Below the pieces are notes generated by a model. That model made no database searches and was not told where the DNA came from. It saw nothing but the letters and a program-made list of their open reading frames with translations. A stretch of DNA of 64,000 nt. Origin: Maylandia zebra. Lineage: Eukaryota; Chordata; Actinopteri; Cichliformes; Cichlidae. Positions 47,701 through 59,849 of the stretch are shown here, in pieces. The position numbers were made by a program, and so were the translations under genes. Location: the NCBI RefSeq assembly GCF_041146795.1, contig NC_135184.1, positions 9,352,967 through 9,416,966 of the forward strand, given 5' to 3'. Each line of letters begins with the position of its first letter. The stretch's first letter is position 1.

Positions 47701-50700
47701 TAGAAAAAAGCCATACTACTAGCGGCAAAATTACTGCTTCATAAACACCTCAGTCCAGAGGCCTGAGCTGATTAGCATCTCTGGGTCCTAATTAGCTCTT
47801 TGGGGGTTGGATAACTGTCATCTCTGTTGTTTAAGAATTGTACCATAGATTTCTATTAAGGAGTCTTTGAGTGTTATAATGCCGAAACTTCTGTCAGCAG
47901 AAGTTGCACTGGAGAAATATGTTCAGAAATATGTTACATTCAATAAAAGATCACAGTAGATAGCCGCCCCTCCCCGAGCCTTGTTAAAAGGGATTTTTTT
48001 CTTCCCACTGTCACCAATTGTTTCCTTATATGGGGGCTGTCTGATTGTTTGGATTTTTTTCTGTATCTTTTTAGGGTTTCACCTTATAATATAAAGCACC
48101 TTGAGCTGACTGTTCTTGTCATTTGGCACTATATAAATAAAACTGAACTGAATTAAAAGGTTGGATGTGTCAGATTGTATTCTTGGATGTTTTTCACCAT
48201 TCCAGGAGGAGAATCAGACCACAGTGGATACTGTACCAAAAAAGAAAACCTCCGAGCTGGATTCAAGGATTCAGTCTCTCCTAGAGCTCATCTGTGATCT
48301 GAAAGCCATGGAGGAGTGTGTGCTGGAGATGAAGTTTGACACCAAGAAAGCTCCTCTTGGTCAGTCTGACTCAAATTCATTATTACAGGTTGATTTGACT
48401 AAATGAGAAGATGAAGTTGGTGACAGAGTGACCAGTATTTCCATGCACGGTGTCAGACTTGACATTTTTCTTCCTTTCTACCTTTAGGCAAGCTGACCCC
48501 AGAGCAGATCCGAGCAGGTTACTCAGCACTGAAGAAGATCGAGGATTGCTTGAAGAAGAAGAAAGGGAGCAGTCGTGACCTTTTAGAAGCATGCAATCAA
48601 TTTTACACCCGCATCCCACATGACTTTGGGTAAAAGGATGAAACTTTAGACAAAACCAGAGTGTAGATAGTTACCACCGATTCCTGTCTTGCTGTAACTA
48701 AAAGGTGTAACCCTTATAGGTTGAAAACTCCCCCACTTATCCAAACAGAAGAAGAGCTGAAAGCCAAAATTGCCCTTTTGGAGGTAAAATGTTTTGATTT
48801 TATTCGGTTTGCTTAAAAAACCTTTCTTAACTGAACAATGTCTCCCATCCCTGTTTTAAAGGCACTGAGTGACATCCAGATAGCAGTAAAAATGGTCAAG
48901 TCCAGTGAAGACAGCGATGAACATCCTCTGGACAGACAGTATCACTCCCTCCGGTGCAAACTGCAGCCTCTGGACTCCAGCAACAATGAGTACAAGGTCA
49001 GTGTGATTTAAATAATTAACTAACCAGTTTTACCAAACCGTGTCACATTATTGATGTTACTTGTTCTTAGCCTCAAAACAATTTGATAGGCTGATGTAGT
49101 TGCGTAAGACTTTTCTGCATCTAAATCATTATGCACAGAGAATAATTTATTCATTTGTAGTCATTTCACTTGAAGTGCTGCAACCTCAGCGTTGACTAGT
49201 TGATAGTTTGTGGTGCATCTTCTCATCTGATCATATTCTCCTTGGTAGGGCAATTGCTGGTGTTACTTTATTAATGCCAAACCTGTCAGGGCTCATATAT
49301 TATTTTTGACAGCAGGATGAACAGACTACTTGTGACCTTCTGACTGCTAGTTAATTTATGTTTACACTAACTAAACTAACTAACACTATGTCAGGAACAT
49401 AGTGTTCCAAAGGTCTGTCTGCAAACACAGATAGTTAGTCTGTCAGCAGAAGCTGCTGTTGAGTTTGTGAAACCTCCTATCATGTCCAAATGTGAAAACA
49501 GCACAGGCTCTGTTGTTCAGCTGAAATAAAAAAATATTTGATATGCTGGAAATACTAGCTTTTTAATGTGTGGTTTTTAAAATCATTATTATTATTATTA
49601 TTTTTATTTAGACTAAAATATCTGGTGGGGCACTGCTCTGTAAACAGTGTCAAATCTTGTTTAATTTAATCCAGAGATAACGTGCATATATCTCACAGTG
49701 AACTGACTGATACTGAGTAGGTACCATGGAGATTTCCTTTGGCTGACTACATTTCCATTCACACTAAAACTTGTGTAGTTGTTAGTCTTCAGTATTATCT
49801 TGGATTCCTTTCAGCATTTTGCATTGAGCTAACTTTCCTCCTCTTTGTGTGAAGGTGATAGAGCAGTATCTGCACACCACTCACGCCCCCACCCACTGTG
49901 ACTACACCATGACCGTGCTTGACATTTTCTCAGTGGACAGAGACGGGGAGAGCAAAAACTTCCTGTCACAGTTAAGTAACAGGTAGGAAGAAATACTGTT
50001 ACTGCTTTATGACTTCAAGCTGACTTCAAAATCAGATTTATTATGCTGCATGTTTGCATTGATAAAAATCCAACATTGATGTCAATGAAAATTATGGGGT
50101 TTTTTTTCACAATGAGCCAAGCTAACCATCTACCTGTCTGCCAGGACTCTGCTGTGGCACGGTTCACGTCTGTCTAACTGGGTCGGCATCCTCAGTCAGG
50201 GACTTCGAGTGGCCCCCCCTGAAGCTCCTGTTACTGGTTACATGGTAGGATGGAATATCAAAATTCAAAAAGACCAGTCCTTAAGACCAGTCTTAGGTCC
50301 AACACGGGTTGCAGTACACTAGCGGAAAGCCTGGATATTAAATATTCAATATTTATTGAATATTGAATATTTACAGTACTTATTGTTGTCATCATTGTTC
50401 TTCATTGGTATCTTAAAATGTCTTGATCTTAATTTTTTAAAACCGTGTAGGAACCTCGGTGAGAGAATGAAAGACAAATAAAATATGCAGTTTGACTTTG
50501 TCTCAGCTTGTATGTAACAGAAGTTAAACACATTTTTAAGAAAAAATCAATAAAATTGATCTAAATAATTACATTTTAAGGAGTCTCTAAAATGTGATCA
50601 ATTTTCAACATGAAATTATCTCAGGCATTGAAATTGAACTCACATCGGTATATTACATTTTCTCATTTCTCTTTCACTCAGTTTGGTAAAGGTATCTACT

Positions 50701-53700
50701 TTGCTGACATGTCATCAAAAAGTGCCAACTACTGTTTTTCCAACCAGAACAACAACGTTGGACTGCTGCTACTGTGTGAAGTAAGGGTGGTTTTTTGTTT
50801 GTTTGTTTGTTTGCCATTAATAATTTTCATTATTGAAGTTTTGTTGCAGCTGCTCTGGCCTGCAAATGTCTTAAATTTGCTGCCAAGGAAATGTCTTGTC
50901 TGTAATCTGCAATGAAGTTTTGTTTTTGCAGGTTGAACAGTTATATTTATAATTTGTATCCAGATACTTTTTTGATCCTGCAATGAGGATGTTTACTGCT
51001 GAGGTCTCAGGTAGAGACCCGTAGGAAGCCAAAAAAGCTGAATTTGATACCCAGAAAAATTCCTCTGCAAAGTGTAGTGGCCTAAATATAATGCAGCACT
51101 GGTAAATATTCATATATTCATGCCCACAGGTCGCTCTGGGAGAATCTAATGAGCTGCTGGATGCAGACTATGAAGCAAACAATCTGCCTGCTGGAAAACA
51201 CAGCACCAAGGGTCTGGGACAGACTGGACCTGACCACAAAAACGCTGTCACACTGTAAGTCTCTCTAATTATAATGATATATTTAACACAGGCCAGTTAC
51301 TGCTCAGGTATTTGGTCCATTGCTTTAAAACGAGGCCTTCATAAGTTTTAGCTCACTCAAAACACAGCTGCCTATCTTGTTTAGCACTGCTCATTCAAGG
51401 ACAGTATAGACGGGATGCATGCAACCTCTAAGTTCAGTGAAGCAGTTCTCCACCTGCTGCTTACAGCAGGTTTCCAGAGTCGTCTAAGAACTGTCATTAC
51501 CAGCTGCTGTTGTAGTCTGTACGACTCCAGGATAACAGACTCTCTGGAGAGCAGCTGAATGACACCAAAGAGCACAACAATACCCCACTGGTGGGAAAAC
51601 ACCATGGGAAGGTCCAGGAATAGTTGTGTAGAGATCACTTATCATTTAAAACAAAAGGAAGGGAATATTGTAAATAGATGGGCAAAATAAATAAAAGAAA
51701 TGCTAAAAAGCAACACAGAATACACTTAGGCAGCTTTAATGTCCCGTTCAAGCCCACTGAAGTAAAGTCTAGAGCTCAATTTGTGTGGGAAGCACTGATT
51801 TAAAGTGATAAATTTAGTTCAGAGACCCTTGTAACCCATAGTGCTTGTATAGATTACCTAAACTGTTTATCTAATCTACTTAGACCTCTCTACTGAGGGC
51901 TATGTTCAAGCACTTCATATAAATGTCAGATGTTTATGTTACAGAAAAAGGCAATTTGGAGTGAGACCACTTAAATGAAAGTCAAAATGCTGAATGCTGA
52001 ACTCTGCTGGCTACATGATGACTCATTCGTTAATGCACTGGCCTTGCTTTCCCCTTGTTTATTCTGCTGTTTTTCCTGCTGTGCCGCTTCTCCTCCATAG
52101 CTTCCACCAAATTCTGTTTTTCACTGCAGACCAGTCAGCTGACCATGAAACACAGCAGTGAATGTGTTTAGCTCCATTTGTGAAAATGAAGTCTGACCTG
52201 CCATGATAGAAAATGCAGTTTGTTTGTGGTTTGCTATGACCTTATTAGATGGTTGAAACTGCTGCAGTCTGTGGGGTTATACACTCATAGCTTCTCTAGT
52301 CTGCTTGTCACAGTTTCGTAAATCCCTTCGGTGTGTAAGGAGCCTGTAAGGCTGCAATAAAACCGTAGCATATATGAATGTGGTGGGTGACGGTGTTTGT
52401 TGTGGTCGTGGTGTGTGTAGGCGTGAAAATAGGTGCACAAAGTTTTCTCAAATAATTTATTAAATAATACGAATAGTTTCTAAATGTAATTGGTAACCTG
52501 TCCAGGGTGCATCTTGCTCTATGACAGCTGGGATAGGCTCCTGCCTTCGTCTGATAAGTGGGAGAAAATGAATGCATGCATCAATAGATTGACCCACTTT
52601 GTGAAGAATAAGCAGTATAAATGTCTAACTGTGATCCCATGGTTGGATTTCAAACTCACTGGAGATGTAGCTGGATGAGAAACAGACCAGCAGGAAAGGG
52701 CCAGGGGTAGGTGGTTAGCAACATCCGAATTGTTTCAGATGGATTAAAAAACCAAGTTTGGATAAATTACCAAAGATTGAAGAGGTGTTCACATAACTGT
52801 GCCCCATATAAAATCGATGTGTTTGAAACACTGGGTTGAAGTCACTGTGAGTAGTCAGTGAGACTAGAACGATGCTCCCTAAATGCACTCCATTTACCAG
52901 TGAACAAATTCATAGTCACAATCTACAAAAACGATAGAGAAGATTCAACAGTGTGAACATTTTAGAGCCATATTTATTTGTTGTTGTTGAGTTGTCTAAA
53001 AACAAGAATGCTACAGAAAGTAATTTCAAGATATTAACGCACGGTTTACAGTCCTACATTAAGGCCTGTTAATTACTGAATCCTGTTTCCACTATAACGA
53101 CTCTGTCATTATATATAGTGACAAGTCTCACCTTAGGCCTATATTTAACCTACATGCCATGAGCAGTAATTACATTCTTTTAGACTGGTATTAACAAACT
53201 GCACCTGTCCTGTTAGTAAGTTACCTGAAGCTGAAGAAATTAGTTTACGACTTTTCACTGCAGTTTTTTTAATGCCTTAAAATACTCTTTAATCTTCACA
53301 TGGTGTACCTAATTCTGTTAAAATTAGCAGGAGGTTTGGAATATATCTTTATCACTTGCATAACAACAGCAGCCCTGCATTTGTCCAATACAAGCCCAAG
53401 GTTTGATAACGGAGCGTATTCTATTTGTAAATTAATTGTAGTATACTGCTGCACACTGTTTCACTACAGTTTAAGTGATTTGCAAAACATCCCCAGAGAT
53501 GGATGGCATAGTGGTGCAGTGGTTAGCACTGTTGTCTCACAGCGAGAAGGTCCTGGGTGTGAATCTCCTGGCCAGCTGGAGTCTGCATGCTCTCCCTATG
53601 TGTGCTTCCTCGGCTTGTTAGGTTAATTGGTAATTCTAAATTAACGATAAATAAGAATGTGAGTGGTTGTCTGTCTTGTGTTGGCCTTTTAATAGATTGG

Positions 53701-54122
53701 AAGTGCCCTGCCTCTCGCTCCAAGATATCTGGGATGCGATTGAGCTTTCCCATGATTCTGAACTGGAGAAGGAGTTAAGAGGATGGATCAAAGATCCTAA
53801 AAAATAGCCGAAGAAAAAAAAAAGAAATTGAAGCCAAAGAGTGCAGAATATTTTCCTTTTTTGGGAAAAAAATTGTTACAATCACCTAAAAGAAATTTTA
53901 AACAAAGGTAATTTGTGTTAATCCCACGGATTTATTTTATTGTTTCTCGATTTCTTTCTCAGGGACGGTATGACGGTGCCGATGGGGCCTGGCGTGAAAA
54001 CGGGAGTGGGTAAATCTAACGCTTACTCCCTCCTCTACAACGAGTTCATTGTTTACAATCCTGCACAGACTCGCATGAGGTACCTGCTGCGTGTAAAGTT
54101 TAACTACTCATCACTGTGGTGA
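41755..54122 (+). CDS. parp2: Poly(ADP-ribose) polymerase 2 with an N-terminal WWE domain
   Basis: Seventeen exons join in frame to 654 residues. Order: basic N-terminus [13 protein letters not shown] domain (about 25-94, exon 42870-43079); acidic/basic linker; WGR domain (about 178-285, with VWMRWGRVGK); helical regulatory domain (about 325-460); ADP-ribosyl transferase domain. The catalytic triad is His499 (LWHGSR), Tyr533 (GKGIYFADM) and Glu629 (YNEFIVYN). PARP2 detects DNA breaks in the nucleus and builds ADP-ribose chains. Human PARP2 has about 583 residues and no WWE; the extra length here is that domain. Exons: 41755-41827, 42870-43079, 43341-43517, 43697-43767, 44280-44330, 45051-45147, 45254-45329, 47496-47598, 48206-48359, 48488-48629, 48720-48783, 48862-48996, 49855-49982, 50145-50244, 50682-50780, 51130-51254, 53963-54122. 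Introns hold a hAT MITE, an L2 LINE and SINEs. Confidence 0.95.
44406..44716. mobile_element. hAT MITE in parp2 intron 5
   Basis: This 311-bp element starts cagccgtccccaacc and ends ggttggggaccgctg. Flanks acttagat (44398-44405) and ccttagat (44717-44724) match at 7 of 8 bases. The body is rich in ccggtaccggtcc. Family: the common cagnggtccccaacc type of vertebrate hAT MITE. Confidence 0.85.
45332..47405 (+). mobile_element. L2/Maui-type LINE in parp2 intron 7
   Basis: The ORF2 remainder includes the end of a linker region ([13 protein letters not shown]), reverse transcriptase ([28 protein letters not shown], and YADDIQLY with the catalytic AspAsp) and a C-terminal part ([14 protein letters not shown]). 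Two in-frame TAA codons break it (46111-46113 in the PISKLPFIAK context, and 46959-46961 before RLDYCNSL). A deletion follows after HGVAPTY near 47185. The 3' end has aaggtgctatataaataaa and then actttactttac, typical of fish L2. The endonuclease part is missing, so the copy is 5' truncated. Its 5' junction lies within a few bases of the exon 7 donor. Confidence 0.88.
47950..48158 (+). mobile_element. 5'-truncated LINE-type 3' end in parp2 intron 8
   Basis: The text runs ttgttaaaagggattttt, cttcccactgtcaccaa, ataaagcaccttgagctgactg and ggcactatataaataaaactg, then gaactgaatt. This is the widespread fish repeat that ends like an L2-related LINE. Only the 3' segment is present. Confidence 0.6.
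51260..52490. other. First part of parp2 intron 16, nothing recognised
   Basis: No exon-like or element-like segment was identified between the exon 16 donor and the first SINE piece. Confidence 0.45.
52497..52580 (+). mobile_element. SINE-like repeat fragment, 3' portion
   Basis: acctgtccagggtgcatc, then tatgacagctgggatagg and ctcctgcc match the 3' part of the fish tRNA-like repeat seen in fuller form at 53503. Confidence 0.6.
53503..53800 (+). mobile_element. tRNA-like SINE-type repeat in parp2 intron 16
   Basis: The front reads ggcatagtggtgcagtgg, then ttagcactgttgtctcaca and gggtgtgaatc (A- and B-box-like), then gtctgcatgctctcc and gttaattggtaattctaaatt. This is the standard order of a very common teleost repeat. 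The last 100 bases have diverged, and a run of A closes it at about 53822. Confidence 0.65.
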
Positions 54123-54124
54123 AG

Positions 54125-55150
54125 CCTTGGGAACTGTGTGCCTTTGTGAAATATGGATGAATGTTTAGGCGTTTTTAGTCATTCTTCATGTAGCGTTAAC
54201 TTCTATGTTTCGGGGCATGGGTGGGGGTTGGATGTTACACCTGAAAACACTCGTTCATATAAGGCTGCAGCAATTGCTCAACTGAGAAAAATCATTTACA
54301 GCTGTTTTGATAATATAATGAATTGTTTTAGGGTTTTTTCCAAGACAAAAACTGTAGATGCGTCATCAAAGGCATGACTAGTGGATGTTTCATTATACAA
54401 TAAATTATATTAAAAAGGAAAATCTTGCATATGAATTGATTTTTTTCCCCCATCTTGGGATTAGTGCCAGCATTTTCACTTCTTTGACATCTTATATCGA
54501 ATTGACTGCTGGGTTGAAATAACTCAAAATAATCACTGATGCTGGCAGCAGGATTTGCTGAAGGTTCTGCATCACCATATATAAATGAGTGTCTGAGGAA
54601 ACCATGAGGGACCAACTGAGGGAAAACATCAACTTTGAGTTCAACTTTTTCTTGGATTTTCTACAGTTTCTCTTATATCCTGGTATCATGTATGAGAAAA
54701 AGCTGTTGTTCGACAGAGGTTTGTTATACTAGATACTAGATACTTTAACATGGAGAGGATACACAAAACCTTTTGCACTACTTTTTGTCCCTGTATATGT
54801 ATATTACTAAACGTCCTTGGATCAGTAGAAGGTCTCATTATCATTATTAAGGGTAGAATGGTTTTAGTGTAGGTGTTTGTTGTAACACAAATATTCTTCT
54901 GGATCTGTTATGAGGATGAAGGTTTTTAAATTTTGAAGAGTGGGAATAAAAATAAATGACTCAACATAAAGTGTGGTGGGTTTTTTTGTTTGATTTTTAA
55001 TGGATTTAAATCTGAGACAAAGACAAGATTCTATGCAAACAGATTTTTTTTTTTTTTTGTGTGTGACATGATGCGAGGAGATTATATACAGCACATAATG
55101 ATAGAGGACATTTTAATCCACAGTCTGAAGTGTCCGTTTGTTTTGTATAT
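54125..55150. other. Intergenic between parp2 and the TMBIM gene (tail to tail)
   Basis: It should contain the 3' UTRs of both genes. A plus-strand aataaa lies near 54401. A T run at 55044-55059 precedes the TMBIM 3' end. No further gene is seen. Confidence 0.5.
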
Positions 55151-55156
55151 GCAGTT

Positions 55157-58100
55157 TCACCTCCTCCCCAGGATGTAGAGGAAAATTAGGACTACATCTA
55201 GGTAGATTCTGAGAGCAGCGTTGATGTAATCTTCTGGATCTGCACTGTAGGCCATCCTCCCCATCACCAGCTGACAGTCGATCACCAGGTACTAAGAGAG
55301 GCAGAGGAGGAGGAGATTTAGACCATAGTGAGAAAAATGCGACCAAATTATATTAAAATACACTGTATTTTAAATTAAACAAAATACAGCTAATGCAGAT
55401 TTATTTAAACTCCTTGAATTAAAGCTGAAACTCTTTGTTGTTGTATTTTAAAAGTGTCCTCGTTCGAAAACCTGTGGACCTTACTGGATCTTGTTCCTTC
55501 TCTTACCAATGAAAACAACAGAGCTCCCAGACATCCATAGATAACTTCAGCAATGTAGCTGTAGTAGAATGTGCAAAATATCCCAAACATGGCGACGTCC
55601 ACGACCAGAATCAACAAAGCACTGTTGCAATAAGTAAAATCATAGCGAGTCTGCAAATAACAGAAAGACATAAAGACATGAATGTCATTATTAAATAATC
55701 TATCAGTGTCTAATCTTATTTAGATTTTTTTTCTGTAGTGCACAGTAACCATGTGACATATGAAATGAACATGTGAAATATTAATCTTTTGAAACTTGAA
55801 GCATATGAGTCTCATAAAATAAGGCATTTCAGATCTTTCAAATGCAAGGAAAAAGTGTTTGCATACTCTCCAAGGGACTATGTTGATGTATTTAAATTTC
55901 TTGAATGAGAAATAATCTACAATATGAGCAATATTAAATTTACTGTGATATAAAAAAAACCCTGCAAAATTAGCAAATGTTTGCACTGAAGGAGCCGGGA
56001 CCAGTGATTTATAATTTTCTTTAAAATGAAAGATTGCTTAATCATTAAAAAAAATAGAGGGGAGATTAAAAAAAACTATTGGTTGGGCTGATCAGTATCA
56101 GTATTTATAAATGAATATTAAAAAAAATATATAATAATGGAATCCTTCAACCATGGTATGAGTGGTGAAGTTGCATAGTTTGTCCACCAGAGGGCAACCT
56201 GCAACTTCCCTGCTGGCAACACATGTTGGAAACGCCACAAACAAAACAACCCTCTGATCCAAGCAGAGTCGGGCAGAACATAAAGCGGTGAATAAATAAA
56301 TACAGATAATGAATGTTAGGGGAATCTATTTATGTTTCATGTGTCTGAAAGAAAAAAAAATCAAATATCAGAGTATTCGATTTTTGAATAACCAAATATT
56401 GATATCAGTCTTACAAATATCAGTCTATTAAAATCATCTATGACCAAATAGTTAATCAGCTTCCCTTTCACGTTACATTTTTCACTGCATGCATTTTGTG
56501 TTATTCTGATGTGCTGTGGATTTTCTTTATAGAAACCTTTCAGAGTTTTGACTTCAAAGTCAGCTGAGAAATCTGCACTCTGCTTTGGTGAAGAAGAAGA
56601 AGAAAGCTTTTCAAATGTAGCGCTTCTGCACAGCCTGACGGTCTCACCTGCGCTGAAAAAGCGATGATTGAGATAGAAATGGCCAGCGTTACTCCCATAG
56701 CCAGGATCACAGCAGTGGTGTTGTGAAAGGAGGCGATGGTCCCCGTCATGTATGCCATGCTCACAGTGACAACAAACTGGAGGTAGAAAATTAAGTGCAT
56801 TAAACATCTCCAGAACACGTGAAACACATTTTCCACTTATTTTCACTCAAAACAAAAAATAAGAACATATCAAATAATGAAAACAGAACAGAACATGTAC
56901 AAGAAGCAAGGCCAGAAAGAAATTGTGTGAATGTGGTCTTCAGGTATGGATGCTTGTTTCCGACACTGAAAAAACAAACTTTTATATTCGGGCAATGTGG
57001 CCTTTTGGCCTCTGCTTTTCTAGTTTGTTGTGTTTGCCAGTCTCTTCCAGGAATTGCCGGGTTGAGGTGACCTAGATAAGAAAGCAGAACACATGAGCAG
57101 GTTTCGTTTAAGGCTTTTTCTTTTTCTCTTATACACACACTCATTCATACACTTGCCATGCATTCAGACATGAATGCACTTAATGAGTGCTTTTAAAAGA
57201 AAAGGTGCAGCAGTGAGCTTCTGCTTGCGTTTTGCTCTGCTGTACGTGCAGTATTTAACAACAACAGGAACAGGAAGAGCCTGTCCTAAATTAACATGCC
57301 AACCAAACCTGAAATCACTCAGTGAATCTGCTGCCCTTTAGAGAAAACTTTAGAGGTTTTGTTTTGGAAAATGTAAAAAGCAAACTTTTCACAAGTCATT
57401 TAGAGCTTTGAGTTCTCAGTTAGAATAGAAAAGTGCTACATAAGTGCCAGAACATTTACTATGTGTTTGTGGAAGTCTAAATCTTTGACAAAAGTCATCA
57501 GTGGGTTTTTTTGTTGCTGTTGTTCTTATTCTGACCTTTATTTCCTTTTTTTTAACAAAGTTATTGCTGAGCACTTAGCACTTATACTTTAACTTTTAGT
57601 TTTTAGTTAAGTGGTTCACAAGCTGAGGTGCCATCCTGACTGCATGACCAAAGTATTTCACTTCTCTTTCCAAAAATGTGACTGTGCCGTGTTTCATATC
57701 CATTTGATACATGGTTTTGTTATTTGTGACCCACCAGTGCCACAATGTTCCACGGGTGATGCTGGCTGAAGGACTTGCAGCAACTGAGGGCGATGGCGAC
57801 CACAACGAAGACGATGAAGGAACTGAGATATACCCAAATGTTTGATTGCACTGCCTCTTTGACCACGCTGGAGAAGGTGAACACGCACACTACAGTGAAG
57901 GTGAACAGCAGCTGGAGCGTCACGATGCTAAAAACCTGTCCCGGAAAAGATAAAAGGCTGAGTTTTGTTTTTTAAATTACCGGTACAACTTTATTACTAA
58001 GTAACTACACTGTAAAAGAAAACTGCAAATGTTTTTCCTTAAATTTAACTCACATTAACAAAGAAGAACTAGTCCAACAATGTCAACTGTTTCCTTAGTC

Positions 58101-59818
58101 AGAGGCTGCTTTGAAATATTATAAACGTGGTGTCAAACATGCAGTTCTGGAGCCAGAGTTGGCTCACCAAAGACCCCAGACCAGCCCCCAGGATGGCCCA
58201 AAGAAATCTTTGATTTTTCAGTAAAATGCATACAGTACCTGGTGAGGTAACACCAACTTCATCACACTGGAGTCAAAGAATATTAAAAGTTGAGTATTTT
58301 TTAGATCTTGAGACATTATTTCAATCACAGAGTAAAATACTATCAATGTTTAGTGCGTGAAACCTGTAAATGTGAAGAGTTTGTGCTTTTCAACAGTCGC
58401 TGTGAATTATAATAGCAATAAACTTAAGCAATACACTTTTTTAAGGTGTATCATCTGCAGAAGCAGGGTTCATTAAGTGTTATTGTTTTTAAAACATACT
58501 TTTAGTTCTCTATATTAAAATAAAGATGGGTTGTTATACAATGTCTTTACTGGCTAGTCCCACTCAAATTGGGTTGTATGTAGATCATCTATTCATTTTC
58601 CTCAATTTATCCAGTTCAGGGTCACTTAGCAGCTGGAGCCTATCCCAGCTGTCATAGGGTGAGAGGCAGGATACAACCTGGAGAGGTTGTTAATCTGTGG
58701 CCATCCTAACAGAGTGGCAGCCGATCACATTTGGCCTGTTCAATATCAACAGTTAACCAAAGTGTGGGTCTCTGGACTGTGGAGAAAGCTGGAGTACCCG
58801 TTAAGGACCCTTGCAGGCACAGGGAGGGCGTGGAAATTCAAGGATGCTTGTGTGGTCCTTGAAAATAAGTTTGACTTCTCTCTTTTCTCAAATCTACTTA
58901 TTTGTGCTCAGGAAGAAAGTGAGAGAAACAGCCTCCTTAATCTTCCGCATACAGGCACAAAATAGTTCCTGATTTTGCCAACTGTAACATGTGATTACCA
59001 CGTGCTGCAATTACCAGTTCATAAAATAAACAGCTCCCTAAAAGTAAACAGGATTTGAAACACCCAACTTCTCCCACTCCAAGTGGCTGTTGTGTGAAAG
59101 TAGACCCGACCAAAACATCTGGCTGCTATGTTGACGTGCCATTACGGCTTCCTGTAACTGGCTGTGAAATTCAGGGTTACTTAAGTTTTGTATGTTTTAA
59201 TTCCTTTTTGATTCTTTTCCTCTTTTATTGTTTCAGTCTAGTTTTTAGTTTTAAAAATTGCTTTATTTTTATGAGCGTTTGTGTTATTTTCAGTTTCAGA
59301 ATATAGAATAATATGTCATTTTTCAGGGGCAAGAAAGTTGACTTACTCATTTAATTTAGTCTGATTTTTTTAAGGTGCATAATATTACTTATTTTATAGC
59401 TAAATGGAGTTAAAATTACTGATCATAACAACAACAAAAGAAAACAGTTTTGTGTTGTTGTGTTGCAGCAAATACAAAGAGTACTTGGCGCACATGTCTC
59501 AGAAAGATTTTCAATATTTATGGTGGATTCTTAGAGTTATCGTCCAAAACGTAGCGTACAAACCTTTCTAATAAACCCTTTCCTCACTATCTCGTCATCA
59601 AAGGAAGATGAGGACACCAGCGGAGTCGTTTCTGATGATATCTGTGGGTTTATGTCATGGAAAGACTCATAACGAGAGATTTGAGGTGGTTTGTACACTG
59701 GTGGGGCTTCAGAGTAGGCTGGAGGCTGCTCTTCTTGGTAGGAATGCATCGATGCTGAGGGGACATCAGAGCCGGGATCGTGCTGTGTCTCCTTGGAAGT
59801 GATGGAGTCTGCTGACAT
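55157..59818 (-). CDS. TMBIM/lifeguard family membrane protein
   Basis: Five coding exons on the minus strand: 59818-59564, 57935-57735, 56776-56648, 55650-55507 and 55292-55157. The N-terminal 85 residues are hydrophilic with two PPxY motifs (PPAY 32-35, PPVY 39-42). Then come FIRKVFSIVTLQLL and six or seven hydrophobic segments with family marks HHPWNIVAL, MAYMTGTI, TRYDFTYCN and, in the last exon, DCQLVMG. Members (GRINA, FAIM2, TMBIM1) sit in Golgi, ER or endosomal membranes and modulate calcium release and apoptosis. I cannot fix the subtype. The last exon has five G in a row (minus strand; 55259-55263) where the family frame needs four. As written, the frame shifts and runs on past 55157; with four the protein would be 287 residues ending YILGRR. 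This is either a base-calling error or a real lesion. Confidence 0.85.
58585..58690 (-). mobile_element. SINE-like repeat fragment, inverted
   Basis: The text cagctggagcctatcccagc and tgtcatagggtgagaggcag is the reverse complement of the 3' part of the repeat at 52497 and 53503. It lies in TMBIM intron 1. Confidence 0.6.
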
Positions 59819-59849
59819 TCTGGTAAAAACTGAAAGTCAGTGACAAAAG

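Noticed and set aside
59055-59306. 83-codon Phe-rich open frame
   Set aside because: It is a low-complexity T-rich frame in TMBIM intron 1 with no splice context or family resemblance.
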